A model generated the notes under the pieces. That model saw nothing but the letters and a program-made list of their open reading frames with translations, did not search any database and was not told the DNA's origin. Made by a program: the position numbers and the translations under genes. A DNA stretch of 64,000 nt, from positions 593,241,793-593,305,792 of the forward strand of contig NC_053390.1 in NCBI RefSeq assembly GCF_905171765.1, given 5' to 3'. This stretch comes from Bufo bufo. Taxonomy: Eukaryota; Chordata; Amphibia; Anura; Bufonidae. Positions within the stretch are counted from its first letter, which is position 1, and every line of letters starts with the position of its first letter. Below are positions 10,233 to 21,582 of the stretch, in pieces.

Positions 10233-11171
10233 TTGCACACCTGACCAGTCAATCTGTCCTGGAGGCTGGTTTTAAAGTCAGTATAAAACTGAGTCTGCTT
10301 ATATAGAACCTACCAGTAGCCATTTGGCTCCAGGAGAAATATATGGTGGGCTCAGCGTGCATGTTGGAACTTGCATCCCTGGATCCGATGAAAGCTGTAA
10401 TGGCACCGGACGGGGTTAAAAGCAGAGTGTGCTTGGCGTGCACGCTGACCTGCATTCCCTGGATTTTGTGTGGCTGTCATGGCCCATGAACAGGTAGGAA
10501 CTAGAGTTAGGGACCACTCAAATAGAGGCGACCTTGACGTGGTGAGTGGCTTACTACGCTTTGGCCAAAATGTACACCAATGCCTCATCCAGCAGGGAGG
10601 CAAATTGCTGGATGTAGAGTGCTATCACATTTGTATTTTTCGTTTGTATAGGTATTTCGCCATAGTGATGTGCACCACATATACAGGTTGTGCTGACCCA
10701 ATTCCCCACATTTTTTCTTTGCAGTAAATATTGGAGGCGTGGCGATCTTCTTGGAGTCATTGCACACCTGACCAGTCAATCTGTCCTGGAGGCTGGTTTT
10801 AAAGTCAGTATAAAACTGAGTCTGCTTATATAGAACCTACCAGTAGCCATTTGGCTCCAGGAGAAGTATATGGTGGGCTCAGCGTGCATGTTGGTACTTG
10901 CATCCCTGGATCCGATGAAAGCTGTAATGGCACCGGACGGGGTTAAAAGCAGAGTGTGCTTGGCGTGCACGCTGACCTGCATTCCCTGGATTTTGTGTGG
11001 CTGTCATGGCCCATGAACAGGTAGGAACTACAGTTAGGGACCACTCAAATAGAGGTGACCTTGACGTGGTGAGTGGCTTACTACGCTTTGGCCAAAATAT
11101 ACACCAATGCCTCATCCAGCATGGAGGCAAATTGCTGGATGTAGAGTGCTATCACATTTGTATTTTTCGTT
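10233..11171 (+). mobile_element. Tandem dimer (1.8 units of 527 bp) with 12-bp TSD
   Basis: Two 413-bp copies (10233-10645 and 10760-11172) differ at only a few bases. They are separated by 114 bp that complete the first 527-bp unit. The whole block is bounded by a perfect 12-bp duplication, tatatttacaag, at 10221-10232 and 11172-11183. It therefore inserted once as a concatemer. Each unit has a TATA-like stretch (tataaaactgag) and no coding potential. No integrase-type TG..CA ends and no LINE-like tail are seen. A Penelope-like or retrozyme-like origin is possible; I found no hammerhead core (CUGANGA..GAAA) in the unit. Confidence 0.65.
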
Positions 11172-11190
11172 TATATTTACAAGTAGCTGT

Positions 11191-11752
11191 TGTCACGCTG
11201 GACATGATACAAGATACAACAGAAATCCACAAACAAGTGTCTAGGCCAGAAGCTGGGGATAAAGGTCACAACCTTACAAATCCCTACCAGCTCTTCCTAG
11301 ACTACTGTGCCCACGTTCAGACCCTAGAGGTGGGAATAAACGTGCCCCCGTGCCTAAGGCTGAAGATTCCCTAAAATCCCTAAGATGGTGACAGGGGGAA
11401 AGAGACAGCTTGCTTCCTCAGACCTGGAGGAGGCAGGCGTCTCTTTAACAGCCTAGACAGAACACACACAAGAAAACAAAACCAACTTATCTTGTCACAA
11501 AGCAGATACAGCAAATCCTTCTTTCCGTCCGTCCGTCCGTCCTTCCTTCCTTCCTTCCTTCCACTGAGCAAGATAGAAGCTATAACCCGCACAGGACACT
11601 GGGAAGGGGCGTAATTTAAACTCATACAAATGACCCCACCCAGTGCACCTGAAGGGAGGCGGATACAGCTTAACTCCAAAACAAAAACAAAAAACTACAC
11701 ACGTGCTGCTAACCTGGCAGACCTCCGCACATAACCTGAGCAGCGCATGACA
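11191..11752. mobile_element. Solo LTR, 562 bp, TSD GCTGT
   Basis: It starts TGTCACGC and ends GCATGACA, and is flanked by the 5-bp duplication GCTGT (11186-11190 and 11753-11757). TG..CA ends and a 5-bp TSD fit LTR retrotransposon integration followed by LTR-LTR recombination. A simple tract of tccg/tcct repeats (about 11522-11563) lies inside. No coding remains. Confidence 0.8.
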
Positions 11753-11786
11753 GCTGTTCAATATTTGTGTTTTGCTTCCAGCTTAA

Positions 11787-12069
11787 AGGGAAACTGTCAC
11801 CGGGATAGCTCTGTGTGCTTTTATTGTGTAAAAAAACAAAAAACAAAAACAATTTGACACATATGAAAATTAACCTGAGATGAGTCCTGTCCCTGAGATG
11901 AGTCAGGGACAGGACTCATCTCAGGTTAATTTTCATATGTATCAAATGGTTTTTTTTACACAATAAAAGCACACAGAGCTATGGGGACTGGGTATTGTGG
12001 ATGTGCTAGCGGCCATCTAGTAATCCATGTCTTCAGCTCTATACACAAAATCCCGGTGACAGGTTCCCT
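11787..12069. mobile_element. T2/Kolobok-type MITE with internal fold-back
   Basis: Flanked by TTAA (11783-11786 and 12070-12073). Ends AGGGAAACTGTCACCGGGAT and its inverse. Inside, about 11808-11895 and 11905-11985 form an almost perfect hairpin around tgagtcagggacagg. TTAA targets with AGGRR ends are typical of the Kolobok group common in frogs. Two copies of one half may have joined head to head. Confidence 0.75.
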
Positions 12070-12073
12070 TTAA

Positions 12074-13060
12074 TATTGGATTATTATAAAACAACCTTGC
12101 AAATTGTTTTGACTAACCTCTTCCCAATCTTCAACATACATGTATGACACAGGAGGAAGTTAATTCCTGACCTGCTCCACACATGTACAGCAAAATGGAA
12201 ACAGATCACCATGTCTAATGATTGGGCTAAGTTGGCAGCTGTCTTTGACACTGAGCCATCTTAGCTAAGTTGTACCTTCCCCTGCAGCCCCAATCATGCA
12301 ACTCGCCAGTAAATGGTGACCAGCCAATCACAGCTTCCTCACTGTAAAAGTCAGTGAGGCGTTGCAGGTGTCCAAAAGTAAAAGTGAGTGGTGCTTTACA
12401 GGACAGCACCAATCACCTCCAAGTGCACAGAGTTGACACACCTGTTTTGCATCTCTTTTATGTGCTGTGAATGACTGTTATGCTATACCAGCCAATTGCA
12501 GCACAAGAGGGCCATGTAAAAAGACGTCTCTGCATGCTGCCATTTTAGCCTGGAACAACATGCTCAGAGGGCTTTGTGCTTTCTTGTGCTGGGTTTCGGC
12601 CTTGCTGGGACTAATGGTGCACCACAGTGAACAAAAGATCTACTGCTTGTGAACTGCTGTAGAAATCATCATCATCACCATTATATTATATGTTGATCAC
12701 TTGCAGCAGTTCTAGGATCCCTAATCCCGGTTCCCTAAGTCCCAAACCCTATCCTTCTCCCTGCTCCCACCTCCCCCCTTTGTGATTTTGGTAGATGTTG
12801 AGCCATCTAGGATCGTTTATTTATTTTTTTGTCTTTTTTTTTTAGCCCTGCACTAATTTTTATGTGTGCAAGCTGTGACCGCTGAAAGCTAATCAGTGCA
12901 TATGTCACAGATCCGCATCTGTGCTCGATTTTTTTATTTTTATTTTTGTGCCCAGGTTTTCTTTGTCATATTTGTGCTTGAGAGAGTCTCAAAAAGCTTC
13001 TCCATGACCAATTAGACAGTATTGGAGTAGAGATGGTTCGAACTTTCTAACACAATCAAA
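12074..13060. other. No gene; short hAT-like scrap
   Basis: Mostly unclassified. 12870-12920 resembles one unit of the hAT-1 5' tandem repeat (gctgtgacc, then aatcag), and 13031-13046 looks like a hAT terminus (tagagatggttcgaac). This may be a degraded hAT end. Confidence 0.35.
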
Positions 13061-13818
13061 TTTACAGTATGGCCATGACTCAGCAATTATGATATGTTTA
13101 CATTACAATGATAATGCACAATGTCCATCCCAGAGTGACCTGAAATTTAACCATCTGTTTAAAATTTGGCCTGTTTTCGAACACTTTGGCACCAAGTTTG
13201 CTGAGGTGTACAGCCCATACAAAAGTCTCTTATATATGGAGAGGTTTTCTTCTGATGACTCTTCTATGAAGACCATATTTGTGCAGCTGAACAGTAGAGC
13301 AATGTACCACAACTCCAAAGTCTACAAAATCTTCCTGATTGACCTTCACTATTCCTGCCATTTCTTAATTACATTTCAAACTGGGGAAATGGAAACTTGA
13401 AAATGCTTTGATATCTTCTAATAGCCTTCTGCTGATTTGTGGACCTCAATCACTTCCATTTTCAGACTGTTAGGCAGCAGCTTAGAAGAACCGATGGCTG
13501 CTGTTTTTTGGGACAAGATTAGAGGAGTCTGGGTATTTATAAAGCTTTGAAATTTGCATAACCTATCCTTTCCTAATGATGATTGTGAACAAGCCTTAAC
13601 TCTAACAAGCTATTTAAGGACTGAGACCTTGGTCAACGTTATGTGAGCGCTCAAATCTGCATGAGTTCCCATATTTTTGCAAGGTACTTCTTTCCTTTTT
13701 TCACTCTAAAATTGTACAAAACCAAAATAATAAACTGATATTGCTTAAAATGTTGAAAAGAGTGTTTCATCTTTAACTTTATGTCTTTTGGAGATCATTT
13801 CATCTTCAACTTACTTAA

Positions 13819-14202
13819 AGGAATTACCGATCTTGTAAACAACCCCCATGAAATGCCTGGGTCCCTCATACAGAACATACCTGGTCCCTGATGCCTGCAT
13901 CCCTGTGGATTCCTGTATGGCCACCACTGCATCTCCCTGTCGTGCAGATCACAGCATCCGTCGACAGGGGTACAGCCAATATCATGACGTGATGGTGACC
14001 TGTTTCCTTGCATCTGGTGTGATGTCACCCATGAAACTAGGGGAGCAAGTCACCCTTGCAGCCTGCTATTGACTGCACCCCGGGAGATGCAGCTGTGGCC
14101 ATGCAGTGATCTGGAGGTACATAGACATCAGGGACCAGGTAGATATGTTCTGTTTAAGGAACACAGGCATTTGGAGGGTGTTTAGAGAATTGGTTGACTC
14201 CT
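13819..14202. mobile_element. T2/Kolobok-type MITE
   Basis: Flanked by TTAA (13815-13818 and 14203-14206). Ends AGGAATTACCGATC and GGTTGACTCCT are imperfect inverted repeats. It sits inside the piggyBac relic. Confidence 0.7.
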
Positions 14203-14561
14203 TTAACTGTTCACAGTAGCAATAATTTCAACCAGGGGTGCCTGAACTATTGAAGCCATTAAACTGCTGGACCAGGGTTATCTGTTCTATGTGGACAACT
14301 ATTACACCAGCAGTCTACTATTTAAATCCCTAAGTTGCAATGGTAATATAGTTTATGGCACGGTACACAAAAAATCTGAGAGGCTTCTCAAGGTTCCTTT
14401 TCAGGCAACCACTCAAAAAAAGCGACAGCAGGGCACTCTGTGATGAGAGCATGTTGGTAGTTAAGTACAAGGACAATAGTGATGTGCTTATACTGGCCAC
14501 GGTTCACAGTAACAGCAACTCCACTGCCCCTATATAAAGTACCACTAAGCCCAAGACTGTC

Positions 14562-15088
14562 ATGTTCGGGTGTGGGATGGAAACACCACACTGAACATAG
14601 GAGGGAAAGGGGTGAGGGAATAAGGCCTGGAAACTAGGGAAAGGAGATGGACACCTCCTAGTAAAACCCTAATCAATGTCCTGACTAACTACCAGTACGA
14701 ACAGACCCTGGAGGTTCATTCACAGGAATACTTAGAGTTCTAACTCACCCTATAGGACTCTGGTATTAATATCAGGACTGAAACAACTTGTTCCTCCAAA
14801 AGGAAGGAGGAGCAGGAGTCTCCCTCAGGCCTTAATACAAATGACAGGGAAATGCAACACACAAAATAACCCAAACTAAATACAAAAGGGAAAGAACACA
14901 CTTAACTTCAAGTGGCTATGGCAGCACTAGGAACTCAGCCGAGATCCACACACAAGCTATCCACAACTCCAACAGAAGCTATATACCGCATAGTATAGTG
15001 GGAGAAACAATAATAAATAGAAAAGGTTAAATTACCATTATAGCCACACCTGGGGAAAGAAGGTGTGGCAAGCAACAGAAACATCACA
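14562..15088 (-). mobile_element. LTR-like element within the piggyBac relic
   Basis: It starts TGTCATGTTCGG and ends near ACATCACA. Internal blocks (aaacaacttgttcctcc, aggaggagcaggagtctc) are shared with the solo LTR at 43003-43904, so it is probably a related solo LTR. A TATA-like run (tatataccgcatag on the plus strand) suggests minus orientation. The target duplication is unclear: only AGAC or GAC is shared. Confidence 0.5.
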
Positions 15089-15196
15089 GACGTCATTTGA
15101 TCCAAACGTAAAACATGTCAGATCAAACCACGTGTTGCCAGGCTCACCAATTTTCTGCCACCTGTCGCAGGATTGTCCATGACAAAGACATACTGC

Positions 15197-16025
15197 TAGA
15201 AATACTGACAGTGCCCGTCACGACCTTTGTGGTTTGGCGAGCTGGTGGACGTGAGGCGCAAATCACAACCGGATTAGACAAGTACGGGTTTATTGAGAGA
15301 CAACGCGTTTCGGGGTGCGCATGACCCCTTTATCAAGTCTGGTGTGCTGCAGCTGCAGGTGCAGCTGGATGTTTGCTGTTCGTTTAATGCTCCCCGGTCA
15401 CTTTTACTGACAATGTAGTACAATGCTTTGCCAGAGATGAATTAGGTATGGCTGAAGTGCTGTGGCTGTTCGTTCAATGCTCACCAGCCTCACCACCGCA
15501 ACAGCATTGCCTGACGAAGTATAATAGCAAAGCCACAGCGCTTCAGCCATACCTAATTCATCTCTGGCAAAGCATTGTACTACATTGTCAGTAAAAGTGA
15601 CCGGGGAGTATTAAACGAACAGCAAACATCCAGCTGCACCTGCAGCTGCAGCACACCAGACTTGATAAAGGGGTCATGCGCACCCCGAAACGCGTTGTCT
15701 CTCAATAAACCTGTACTTGTATAATCCGGTTGTGATTTGCGCCTCACGTCCACCAGCTCGCCAGACCACAAAGGTCGTGACGGGTACTGTCAGTATTTCT
15801 AGCAATTAACAAAGTGGCGACTTGGCCCTCGCCCTTGGTTCTTTTGGACACGGCAGCTCCAACCTGATACCTAGCTAATCCAGCGGACCTTTATCACGGT
15901 TGCACCCAATCGGTGCAACCCAAACAGGTGAGCAGCACATATTCACCTTAAATTGAAGAACGCTGTTTCATCTTTACCTATTTACCCTATGAGCGCCTTT
16001 CTCATCCTGTGGCCACATATTTGCT
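15197..16025. mobile_element. Fold-back element with 13-bp TSD and hammerhead-like motif
   Basis: Arms of about 275 bp (15197-15472 and about 15527-15801) are inverted around a 55-bp loop, followed by a 224-bp single-copy tail. The block is bounded by aaagacatactgc (15184-15196) and aaagacatattgc (16026-16038), a 13-bp duplication with one mismatch. Removing it restores a piggyBac reading frame, which confirms the boundaries. Each arm holds a GAAACGCGTTGTC segment preceded by a GC stem, similar to a hammerhead ribozyme core. An inverted head plus tail with a long TSD is the form known for Penelope-like elements. No coding is left. Confidence 0.65.
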
Positions 16026-16880
16026 AAAGACATATTGCATCCTGGATCACAATACGTACAGCACATAGGAGGTGTTGATCTTTTAGATGAAATGCTGAAG
16101 ATGTACAGTGCCATGTGGAAAATTAATGTGTAGTACAAAAAACTGCCCATGCACATTGTACAGATGGCACAGTATAACCTTTACGTGATATTTTTTGATC
16201 TGCAGACTAGCCGGGAACCTTCCTACAATTTCAAGAGATGATGATCAAGGTCCTCCAGGAAGCAGAGGGCCCCAGTACTTCTGGAAGCTATGATGCTGGT
16301 GGATGTACCAGGGCAACATTTTCCTGGCAAAGTCGCCCAAACAGCAAGGAAGAGAAGGACCTAATAAAGATGATACCACACATCTATGAAGTCTTAATTT
16401 TATCTTTTACTTAAAGGGGTAACGTCTAGTGATGATCGAGCATGCTCGGCCAAGTACCAGTTTGGCTCGAGCATCGCTATGCTCGGCAGATCCGAGCGCT
16501 CTGCCGAGTACCACATGTGCTCGAGCGCCATGCTCGAGTCTCCTCCCCGGACGTTTGGCGCCTTCTAAGCAGCCAATAAACATGCTGGTAAGTATTGCCA
16601 TCACTGTAATGCCATTAGACATGTTTTCTACTGGCATTACAGTGATTGGCTGGCCGGAACACATCATCGGGTGCTATATAGCACCCAGTCCCGCGGGTTC
16701 GGCTCATTGCGAGTCAGGGAGAGGTGCTGTTAGGAAGGGACAGAGCAAGTGTAGAGCGAATTTGATCTCAAACCTTTCAGAGACCCAAAAGTCCTTTTAA
16801 GGACTATTGTTATTTTGGGGGAATTATTTTTTTGTGTCAGTGTGACCGTTAGTGACATTTATTTGCTGCATTCTACAAAC

Positions 16881-17300
16881 GCTGCTTGCTGTGACCAGTG
16901 AGAAGCAAATCAGCGCTTATATCTAGGCCGTGTGTGACGCCTATATTTAATCCAAATTGCAGTTGCAGTCAGTTTCTGTATTGTTCAAACTCTGCTTGCT
17001 GTGACCAGTGAGAAGCAAATCAGCACTGATATCTAGGCCGTGTGTGACGCCTATATTTAATCCAAATAGCAGTTACAGTCAGTTTCTGTATTGTTCAAAC
17101 TCTGCTTGCTGTGACCAGTGAGAAGCAAATCTACATTTATTTCTAAACAGTGTGTGAGGCCTATATTTAATCCAAATAGCAGTTACAGTCAGTTTCTGTA
17201 TTGTTCAAACTCTGCTTGCTGTGACCAGTGAGAAGCAAATATACACTTATTTCTAGACAGTGTGTGAGGCCTATATTTAATCCAAATATCAGTGATATCC
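16881..17300 (+). repeat. 110-bp tandem array, 4 copies, 5' of hAT-1 transposase
   Basis: The phrase tgcttgctgtgaccagtgag recurs exactly every 110 bp (16883, 16993, 17103, 17213). The array lies between the left end and the start of the gene, where transposase-binding or promoter sequence would be expected. Confidence 0.9.
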
Positions 17301-17310
17301 AGTGTCAATA

Positions 17311-20300
17311 TGAAGAAGGCGAGTATTAAGGGACGGGGAAGTGGACGTGATTCTGATGGTTCACGCAGAGGCCGTGGCTCAGGGTGTGTTGCAACTGTGC
17401 CTGCTGCCAGAGCACAAGGATAACAGTCATCTACGATACCTAGCTTCATGTCCCAGTTTGCAGGGCGTCGCAAGACAACACTCTTGAAGTTAGACCAGTG
17501 CGACCAGGTGGTCAGTTGGATTGCAGCAGATAATGCTTCCACTGGGTTAAGCACCACCCTGTCTTCCACCAAGTCCAGTCTCAGTAGCCAACAGTCTGGT
17601 CAACAACACAATCCTCACACTGATCATCCTTCCTGCCACCATGTAGAGTCTGGCCAAACAAGCGATCCGGTACTCGGATGTTCCGAGGAGCTATTTTCAC
17701 CCCCATCACTTAATTTGGCCCTCTCCCCAAGCACTCTTGAAGAGGGACATGAGATCTTGTGCCCTGATTCTCAACCTCTAGAGCCTTCACACTCACAAGA
17801 TGATGTGTTTAAGGAAGTGGATGATGACGAGACACAGTTGCCATCAAGTCAACCACAATTACTGTCTGCAGAGGTTGATGAAGAGGATGATATACCGTTG
17901 TCAATCACTGAAGTTGTGTTGGGGTCAGCAAATGAGGAGGATGATCGGAGTGGGGAAGTTGAAGAGGACTTGGTGGACGATGAGGTCACTGACTCAACAT
18001 GGGAAGGCGGAAACGCGAGCGAGGACAGCAGTCCCGAGGGGGAGCGATATGCAGCACCGCAACAGGCTGGAAGAGGCAGTGGGGTGGCAACAGGGAGAAG
18101 GCGGGCCACGCCGAACAGGCCCGCAAGTGTTCCACGGAGCACCCCCTTGCGGAAATCTCCCTTGCCAAGGAGTAGGTGTTCCGCGTTATGGCGCTGTTTT
18201 TGCGGAAAGTGCAGACGACAAAAGAATAGTAGTTTGCAACCTGTGCCACACCAAAATGAGCTGAGGTGTGAACAGTAGCAACCTCACCACCACCAGCATG
18301 ATCCTCCACATGGCAGCCAAGCACCGCAATAAGTGGGAGGAACGCCTGGGTCCACAATCTGTGTCCACGGGTCACACCACTGCCTCCTCTTCCCCTATGT
18401 TGGGTGACGACCAATCGCCTGTCGAAGGCGCAGGCCCGGATGCCTCCCGCGCTGCACTTGTACCGTCGGAAGCACCATCAGCGACCACATCCACTTCCCT
18501 GTCCCAGCGCAGTGTCCAAATGTCTTTACCCCAGGCATTTTAACGTAAGCGCAAATACCCAGCCACCCACCCACAAGCCATGGCACTAACCGCCCAACTT
18601 TCTAAGTTACTGGTAGTTGAAATGTTGCCATTTAGACTTGTAGACACCGAGGCCTTTCGCGGCCTGATGTCGGCGGCCGTCCCTCGGTACTCAGTCCTCA
18701 GCCACCACTATTTTTCCCGGCGTGCCGCCCCCGCCTTACACCAGCATGTGTCTGCTAACATCACCCGTGCCCTGACCAACGCAGTTACTGCTAAGGTCCA
18801 CCTAACGACTGACACATGGACAAGTGCTTGTGGCCAGGGACGCTACATTTCCCTGACGGCACACTGGGTGAACGTAGTGGAGGCTGGGAGCGACTTGTAC
18901 CCTGGGATGGCACAGGTGCTACTGATGCCCAGGATTGTGAGCCAGACTTCCATCAGGGTTACCGTCAGCACCTATGTAAGTGGCTCCTCCGCCTCCTCCT
19001 CCACTTCCACCTCCGGATTCTCCGCGTGCAGCACCAGTCAGCCATCAGCTGGTAGCTGGAAGCAGTGTAGCACTGCTGTGGGGATGCGTCAACAGGCCGT
19101 GCTGAAGATGATATGCTTAGGGGATAAACAGCACACCGCCGCAGAGCTGTGGCAGGAGATAAGAGACCAGACTGAGATGTGGCTCTCGCCACTCAACCTG
19201 CAACCAGGCATGGTTGTGTGTGATAATGGGCGTAACTTGGTGGCGGCTTTGGAGCTCGGCAAGCTCACACACATCCCATGCCTAGCCCACGTCTTTAACT
19301 TAGTGGTTCAGTGGTTTCTGAAAACCTACCACATTTTGCCCGAGCTACTGGCGAAGGTGTGCCGCATGTAAGCACATTTCCGCAAATCATCAACAGCTTC
19401 AGCCGGCCTGTTGATGCTGCAGCAGCGCTTGAAATTTGCCAGCTCACCGGCTGTTGTGCTACGTGAGCACGCGCTGAAACTCCACGTTACACATGTTGGC
19501 CAGGCTTTGTGAGCAGCAAAGGGCAGTAATGGAATACCAGCTGCAGCATGGTCGTCGCCTTTTCAGTCAGCTTCCGCTCTTCACAAGCGAGGAGTGGGCA
19601 TGGATGTCTGACCTCTGTGAGGTGTTAAGAAACTTTGAGGAATCGACACAGATGGTGAGCGGTGATAACGCTATTGTCAGTGTAACCATCCCACTTCTGT
19701 GTCTACTCAAATGCTCGCTGCTCACAATTAAGGCCGACGCTGTTCGCGGGGAAGAGTTGGAAATGGGGGAAGAAGACATGACCCTGGGTGATAGCCAGAA
19801 CACCCTCAGTTTGTCTTCTCAGCGCATATGGGAGGAGGAGGAGCAGGGGACGGTTGCCTCCGCTACACAGGGTAGTAGTAATGGAACTTTAATTCCATCT
19901 GTTCAGAGTGGGTAGACAAAAGAGGAGGAAGAGGATGAGGAGATAAACAGTCATCCTCCTGATGACGACAGTGAAGTCTTGCCCACTGGTACTCTGGCAC
20001 AGGTGGCTGACTTTATGTTAGGCGGCTTTTCCTGTGACCCCCGTGTTATACACATTTTAGATAGCAGGGATTACTGGGTGTTCACCCTTCTGGACCCCTG
20101 CTACAAAGAGAACTTCTCATCTCTCATTCCTCCGGTGGAGAGGACGAGCAAAATGGTGCTATACCAGAAGTTCCTTGTTGACAGATTGCTGCAAAAATTT
20201 CCATCTGACATCTGAGTCCGTACTTCCTTGGGCAACCGAGGTGGGGAGACAAGGGGAACACACAGCACTTCCAGCAAAGGCAGGGCAACACTCTCCAAGG

Positions 20301-20683
20301 CCTGGAACAGTTTTATGACACCCCGCCAGCACCCTCAACATGATGCACGTCCTGGTGTCACAAAGAGGGAAAAGTTTGGGAAGATGGTAAAGGAGTACGT
20401 AGCAGACCATGTCAGCATCCTCAGTGATCCCTCAGTGCCTTACAACTACTGGGTGTCCAAGCTGGACACGTGGCACGAACTGGCGCTCTACGCCTTGGAG
20501 GTGCTGGCCTGCTCTGCCGCCAGCGTTTTGTCTGAGCGGGTATTTAGTGCTGCTGGTGGCATTATAAAAGATAAGCGTATCCGGCTGTCAACTGAAAATG
20601 CTGACAGGTTGACTCTTATAAAAATGAACAAGGCCTGGATTGCCCCTGACTTCTCCACTCCACCAGAGGAAAGCCACGACTGA
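17311..20683 (+). pseudogene. hAT transposase with BED zinc finger (ZBED4-like), degraded
   Basis: The frame starts near 17311 with KKASIKGRGSG and RRGRGSG (basic, AT-hook-like), then an acidic region. A BED finger follows: CNLC at 18235-18246 and H-x4-H at 18307-18324, with a frameshift between them near 18265. A stop at 18541-18543 replaces a glutamate codon present in hAT-2. The RNase-H-like core is in 18580-19371: VHLTTDTW (first Asp), VVCDNGRN (second Asp), then CLAHVFNLVV. A stop at 19369 and shifts near 19490, 19915 and 20215 follow. The hAT dimerisation domain is at about 20446-20630 (LSERVFSAAGGI). Full length would be about 1100 residues. Confidence 0.9.
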
Positions 20684-20839
20684 ACATAAAGGCACTTTAA
20701 ATGCGTTGTTTAGAATGTACTGAATACTCTGTATTCCCATGCACCCCTTCCGCCACAAAAAAAGGGTATATGGTTGAATCTTCCTTTTCTTATCCTGCTC
20801 CTCTTCGTCCATCACATATATGCCTTTTCATATAATTTT

Positions 20840-21095
20840 TCGGATGGTCAGCTCACCAGCAGGCCCTCACCCATAATGTTTTAGATGGTCAGCTCACCAG
20901 CAGGCCCTCGCCCATAATGTTTTAGATGGTCAGCTCACCAGCAGGCCCTCGCCCATAATGTTTTAGATGGTCAGCTCACCAGCAGGCCCTCGCTCATAAT
21001 GTTTTAGATGGTCAGCTCACCAGCAGGCCCTCACCCATAATGTTTTAGATGGTCAGCTCAGCTGAAGACCTTCACCCCTAATGTTTTATTGGGTC
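20840..21095 (+). repeat. 41-bp tandem array 3' of hAT-1 transposase
   Basis: Six units of about 41 bp with core ggtcagctcaccagcaggcc (20846, 20887, 20928 and so on). A larger array of the same family lies at the matching place in hAT-2 (52490-53250). Confidence 0.9.
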
Positions 21096-21183
21096 ACCAG
21101 CAGGCCATCAATCATACTTTAACTCTCCTGTATAACGTTTCCTCATCCTAAATACCTATGACATTCCCTGTAATTTTTTTGTA

Positions 21184-21476
21184 CTCGTTCCAATGACAGG
21201 CTCTCTTAAGAGTCCTGTATTGTTATTTATCGTTACTACCTCCCTGAGTCGGTACTTAGAAATTTGTGCGCCCCCGCCTGCCTTTCTTGGAAGTGGTAGC
21301 CGTGGCCATCCCTCAGGCTCCCTCTCCAGAAGCGAACCCTGATTCCCCATTACCCATGGTCACCATGGTAGGCGCAAAAAAGAACATCGAAAGTTGATAG
21401 AGCAGTCATCCGAATAGATCGTCAACATCACGGGGACTTGCGATCAGCTTAGAAGTTGTCTAGAGTTAACAAAGCG
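21184..21476 (-). pseudogene. Antisense 18S rRNA-derived block A inside hAT-1
   Basis: The plus strand matches the reverse complement of vertebrate 18S rRNA over about 290 bp with moderate divergence. Landmarks in order: agtcctgtattgttattt, cactacctcc-like, ggtagccgt, caggctccctctcc, ccctgattcccc, ggtcaccatggtagg, atcgaaagttgatag and tctagagt..aacaaagc. It corresponds roughly to 18S nucleotides 310-560 (numbering recalled, approximate). It lies after the transposase gene, so a transposase transcript reading through would contain antisense 18S. Confidence 0.88.
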
Positions 21477-21582
21477 GCAGCAGGCCCTCACCTACAATTT
21501 TTTACACTGTCAGCTCAACGTCCGTTCCTCTTCCAAGTTCATTATCATCAGATGATAATCTGGTCAACACAATCGTAATCAC

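Larger units (their letters stand above)
13068..16365 (+). pseudogene. Second piggyBac transposase relic, interrupted three times
   Basis: Four pieces in correct order read as piggyBac transposase. 13080-13340: LHYNDNAQC, LFKIWPVFEHFGTKFAEVYS. 14232-14540: LLDQGYLFYVDNYYTSSLLF, with a conserved Asp, then KYKDNSDVLILATVHS. 15130-15196 joined to 16026: TKTYCILDHN. 16040-16365: GGVDLLDEMLKMYSAMWK, LPMHIVQMAQYN, then a FQE segment and an FPG-type region. The interruptions are a T2-type MITE (13819-14202), an LTR-like element (14562-15088) and a fold-back insertion (15197-16025). Several stops and frameshifts are present, and the usual first catalytic region (SVDES) is degraded. No piggyBac TIR was located. 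Confidence 0.75.

Noticed and set aside
20840..21095. CRISPR-like look of regularly spaced 41-bp repeats (also 52490-53250)
   Set aside because: Units are contiguous tandem repeats without unique spacers, in a vertebrate hAT element. They are minisatellites.
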